A stretch of 64,000 nucleotides of DNA from Eumeta japonica (lineage: Eukaryota; Arthropoda; Insecta; Lepidoptera; Psychidae): NCBI GenBank assembly GCA_005406025.1, contig BGZK01001022.1, positions 62,001 through 126,000 on the forward strand. The letters are read 5' to 3'. The notes under the pieces are model-generated. The model did no database searches, was not told where the DNA came from, and saw only the letters and a list, made by a program, of their open reading frames with translations. This document shows positions 60,574 to 64,000 of the stretch, in pieces; within the stretch, counting starts at the first letter, position 1, and each line of letters starts with the position of its first letter. A program made the translations under genes and the position numbers.

Positions 60574-60720
60574 TTTAGGACTTTACCGGAAAGCGGAGCG
60601 ATTAGGTTGGACTACCGACGAGAATGGTGAAATTAGTATAGGGAAATCTGCTTTCTTAGCAAGCGTCTCCGGTGCCCTATCAGGCATCACCGCAACGCCT
60701 AATTTCGTCGTAAAGACCAG
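60574..60720 (+). CDS. mitochondrial carrier, SLC25A34/35-like, coding exon 2
   Basis: Acceptor AACTTTCAG|TTTAGG and donor AAGACCAG|GTAAAT bound 147 bases. One base completes the Arg codon of exon 1; 48 codons and two bases follow. The peptide reads LGLYRKAERLGWTTDENGEI and SIGKSAFLASVSGALSGITA, then TPNFVVKTR. This is the third membrane helix and the second carrier signature, where the family uses P-x-[YF]-x-V-K-T rather than the canonical acidic residue (human SLC25A35 is similar as I recall). The remaining exons, with the rest of repeat 2 and repeat 3, were not found before the right edge and must lie beyond it. Confidence 0.88.
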
Positions 60721-61059
60721 GTAAATTAAATGTCTCCTTAGAATTCACCGAAAATTAATATTCTCAAGACATATCGATAGATACTATTTGGATATCTTAT
60801 AAAATTTAGACAAGTAACAATGAAAAATAAACCCGACGAATTTGCCAACTAAAACGCAAATCTTTGAAGCATCTTTCACTGGTCAGGGGAAAAGTATTTC
60901 GTATTTTATACGTAAAAGTTGCAATTAAATCTCTTTGGTTGTGCTGTTTGTATCTGGCTAGTTGTGATACCATTAAATGGATGTCATTAAAAAAAGACAT
61001 ATTAAATAAAAACGGTGTCCCGCCATTTTTCTATTGTTTTTCTGCCCTCCAAAATAAGT

Positions 61060-62110
61060 GAATCTAACGAGAAATTCAATACATATTGAAGTTTTATTTC
61101 AAATAAGGGAAAAATGCTATATAAACTGCGAAAAAAATTTTCGATGTTAATGTATCTAATGGAGTATCGGTTAAAGTAGCACTGGTTTAAGCGTTTTCAG
61201 TCCGGTAATTGTGATAGTAAAGATAAAGCACGTTCTAGTCGACCTGTTACAGATCGATACCATTTTGGAAAAAGTGGAACAAGATCGGCATATTTGTTCC
61301 TACAACATAGCTGAAGAGCTGAGGATTGACTTCAAAACTGTTTCGACCCATGTGGAAAAAGCTGGATATACAAAAACCTCGATACTTGGGTCCCTCACGA
61401 GCTCACTGAAAGAAATGTAATGAATCTGCACTCATTTGCGATCCTCTATAGAAATGTAATGAAACCGAACCGCCCAATGAAAAATTGATCACTGGTAATA
61501 AAGAATGGATTACCTACGACAAAAGCGTGCGAAAAATATCATAGTTGAAAAGCAAAGCAATCTCCACAGACCATAGCGAAACCCAAGTTAATTCGCAATA
61601 AGTTAATGGAAAGGCATTATTCATTATGAGCTTTTATCACCGAGCAAAACCATCAATTCGGATCTCTACTGCCAACAGCTGATGAGACTGAAGTAGGAAG
61701 TAGAGAAAAAAGGGTCGGAATCGATCAACAGAAAGGGTTTGATTTTTCACCTTGGTAACGCCAGGTCACACAAATCTTTAGCCACTAAACAATTATTGAG
61801 AGTTTGGTTGGAAAATGAAAATGCATCCATCACATAGCCCTGACCTCGAACCCTCAGACTTTCACCTGCTTCGGTCTCTTCAGAATTCTTTAGGTAGTGT
61901 TAGATTAACATCAAGAGAGGACTGTCATAACTACTTGTTACAGTTTTTTGTTCAGAAGTCCCAAAATTTCTACAGCAATGGGATTATATCATTACCACAA
62001 AAAGGCAACAAGTCGTTAAACAAAAGGACATATATACATTTAGATTATAATGTAAATCAAATGTGATGATAATACGATATAAAATCTGAAAAAACTTTTC
62101 CCTGACCCTA
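61060..62110 (+). mobile_element. mariner (irritans-like) transposon, inactive
   Basis: The frame 61211-61420 reads HICSYNIAEELRIDFKTVST and HVEKAGYTKT (second helix-turn-helix). WVPHELTERN follows in a shifted frame, then TGNKEWITYDK (first catalytic Asp) and KAKQSPQTIAKP. Further on come GNARSHKSL, HPSHSPDLEPSDFHLLRSLQ, and the C-terminal FYSNGIISLPQKGNKSLNK. The second catalytic Asp is changed (GNARSH instead of DNARPH) and there are several stops, so it is dead. It lies in the carrier intron after exon 2, in sense orientation. Confidence 0.8.
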
Positions 62111-63635
62111 TATATACACAGATACAAATTTTTGCTCTTAATTTGTCTCCCAGTAATCATATCAGATCATATCAAATGATGATCTTATAACGATTAGCAC
62201 TTTAATAGCTTTTTTTATTGAGAAATTTTAAAGATCGTAAAGATTGGCGACTTCACGAAAAATCTTCCACTTTTTGCTTTATGTTAAAATGAATAAGACG
62301 CAATTTATGTCCATGTTTATGGATGTTGTCTTATTACGGCAACAAACGAGAACTCCACAGGGGGGCATTTATTAACCTATGTAAGAACGATTTTGGCTAT
62401 TTTTGACCGCCCTCACCCATATGAGAGCGCATAAGATTTCTCGGACTCCTCGTCCCCCTTCTTACGTAAGATTTTATTTGATTTTAGTCAAAAATCAATT
62501 ACATATATTAAATCTCATAATTTGACGTAAATCAAAATTGTTATTTTTTTAAAACATAATTTTGGTTAAGTGTGCCATTATATTATTAGATTTAGAAAAC
62601 GATTAGATAATTGTCAAATAGTTTTCTAGTATCGCTATCTGTATTATAACTACGTAAGTAAGTTTTCAAATAACTGTGAAGTAAGAAAACAAATCAATCA
62701 AAATAAAATAAGGAACTATTATAATTTAAAATAATCTCAAAGAAAGTTTATAAGTTAAACAGTTACAGAACTTAAAATAGAGTGGGGCTAAAGGCGCCAT
62801 TATCGGAACAGCATAGAAGTTCCACGCGATATTCATATTTTTGAAACGATGGTAGTTTAAATAAAATTGTATGGAATTGTGACTAATCATTAATTGTAAT
62901 TATTGCGTGATAATAGTTTTTTTTTCAAATAATTAAGATAAGATTAATATACGAATAGAACGCTGTATGAATTTAATTTATAAGTTTCGAAATGTGTAAA
63001 TATAGACTCATTATAGTTTGGAAAAGTTAATAAGTAATTAAAATTTCCAAAGTAAAAACATATGGAAATAAAATCGTAAGTACATTAAAAAATTAAAAAT
63101 AGATTGAGGTAAATTTTTTTTTTTTTTGGGACAAAAATATACCTTTCTAAGGCCTCAATTGATATTGGGCTTTGGCGAACTTAACCTAGATCATGCTCTT
63201 CAAGATATTAATGTATCTTTGGGAAAACAACTCACTCCTTAGAATTATTTTCTCTCAAATATTCATCACTCTATGTAAGAAATCGCATATTTCAACTAAT
63301 ACAATATTACATAGGAATGGCCTTCACCCCTCCCCCTCGGCATCCTTACGTAATTAATGAATGGCCCCCAATGGAAGTTGCCGATGAACACGTCTATTTG
63401 AGATTAACTGACAAGTTGAACAGAATCAACATAGATTCAGAGACATACAGAGAAGTGTCACAAAAATTTAGACCGACTGGACAACATTCGTGACATATTT
63501 GAACACATACCTTCACGCCTAAAAACAAAAGTCTTTATTCAGGCATATTGCTAGTGACGACAGTTCGATGAGTACTCGATATATAAGGGTTTCTTTATAT
63601 CGTAGTCCAGAATCAAACGAGCAGGCGAACTATAA
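62111..63635. other. AT-rich DNA, probably carrier intron 2
   Basis: No exon resembling the third carrier repeat was found. There is a T run near 63.11 kb and otherwise no notable structure. Confidence 0.4.
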
Positions 63636-63639
63636 TATT

Positions 63640-63820
63640 GTGTAGATCACCGCCGCCCATAGACTTTCGCAACTCCAGAGGAGTCACCAATATGTTACAG
63701 GCCTTTTGGGCGAGAATAAGATATCTACTGGAGAGGAATCGGGTAGATAGAAGGGTTAAGTAGGGCACCAAAACTGTCACTTACTGGACGAAACGCAACA
63801 GCTGAAGTCTGTTGTCCGCG
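63640..63820 (+). repeat. dispersed repeat, copy 3 of 3 (GTCACCG family)
   Basis: ATCACCGCCGCCCATAGACT, CTCCAGAGGAGTCACCAATA, GGCCTTTTGGGCGAGAATAA and AACTGTCACTTACTGGACG match the copies at 19.79 and 53.99 kb in order and orientation. Confidence 0.65.
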
Positions 63821-64000
63821 AGAGCGTCGTTTTTCACTAGTTGAGCTGAACTATTTTTGTGATGCAGACAAGTTGACCGTAGTATAACTATAAATGCCAT
63901 TATTTAAAATATGCTTATACCTTCTCTAAGTCCCTCATTTAACTCTAAATCCTCAAATTATTTATTAAGGTAAATAGCAGTGGCAATACTTTAATTTCTA

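Overview
The window is AT-rich eukaryotic nuclear DNA with long introns, GT-AG splice sites, many microsatellites and decayed transposons (mariner, IS630/Tc1-like, Helitron, jockey-type and other LINE fragments). The repeat types, the AT bias and the carrier and YEATS4 proteins point to an insect, most likely a moth or butterfly; that is inference, because no marker gene is present. There are no bacterial operons, CRISPR arrays or convincing tRNA/rRNA genes.

Layout. (1) 4.1-15.3 kb, + strand: the 3' part of a single-pass membrane protein gene that I rebuilt from phase-compatible exons. It has a Cys-rich ectodomain, one membrane helix, a PPPYSE motif and a long cytoplasmic tail, which is the architecture of the WBP1/VOPP1/Shisa-like group. 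A 68-bp exon would shift the frame of the next exon, which is open in two frames across the relevant junctions. A 108-bp minisatellite sits in one intron, and a decayed copy of part of the last exon lies 4.5 kb downstream. (2) 15.3-24.1 kb: repeat-rich intergenic DNA. (3) 24.1-27.2 kb, + strand: a complete four-exon YEATS4/GAS41 gene of 232 codons, the clearest gene here. (4) 27.3-37.7 kb: intergenic DNA with a dead mariner and other relics. (5) 37.95-39.0 kb, - strand: a GC-rich uninterrupted reading frame of 328-354 codons without a recognised family. (6) 39-52 kb: repeats, a foldback element, more mariners and microsatellites. (7) 52.2-60.7 kb, + strand: the first two coding exons of a mitochondrial carrier of the SLC25A34/35 type. 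Its 8.1-kb intron holds a Helitron fragment and an IS630/Tc1-like transposon relic; the gene runs off the right edge. (8) 61-64 kb: another mariner relic and a dispersed repeat.

The genes appear functionally independent: chromatin (YEATS4), mitochondrial transport (SLC25A35-like), a membrane adaptor with PY motifs, and an unknown protein. I see no gene cluster acting as one system. The most interesting signals are splicing-related: the dual-frame exon of the membrane protein gene, and a tandem array of about 88-bp units that begins inside carrier exon 1 and repeats donor-like and acceptor-like sequence into the intron.
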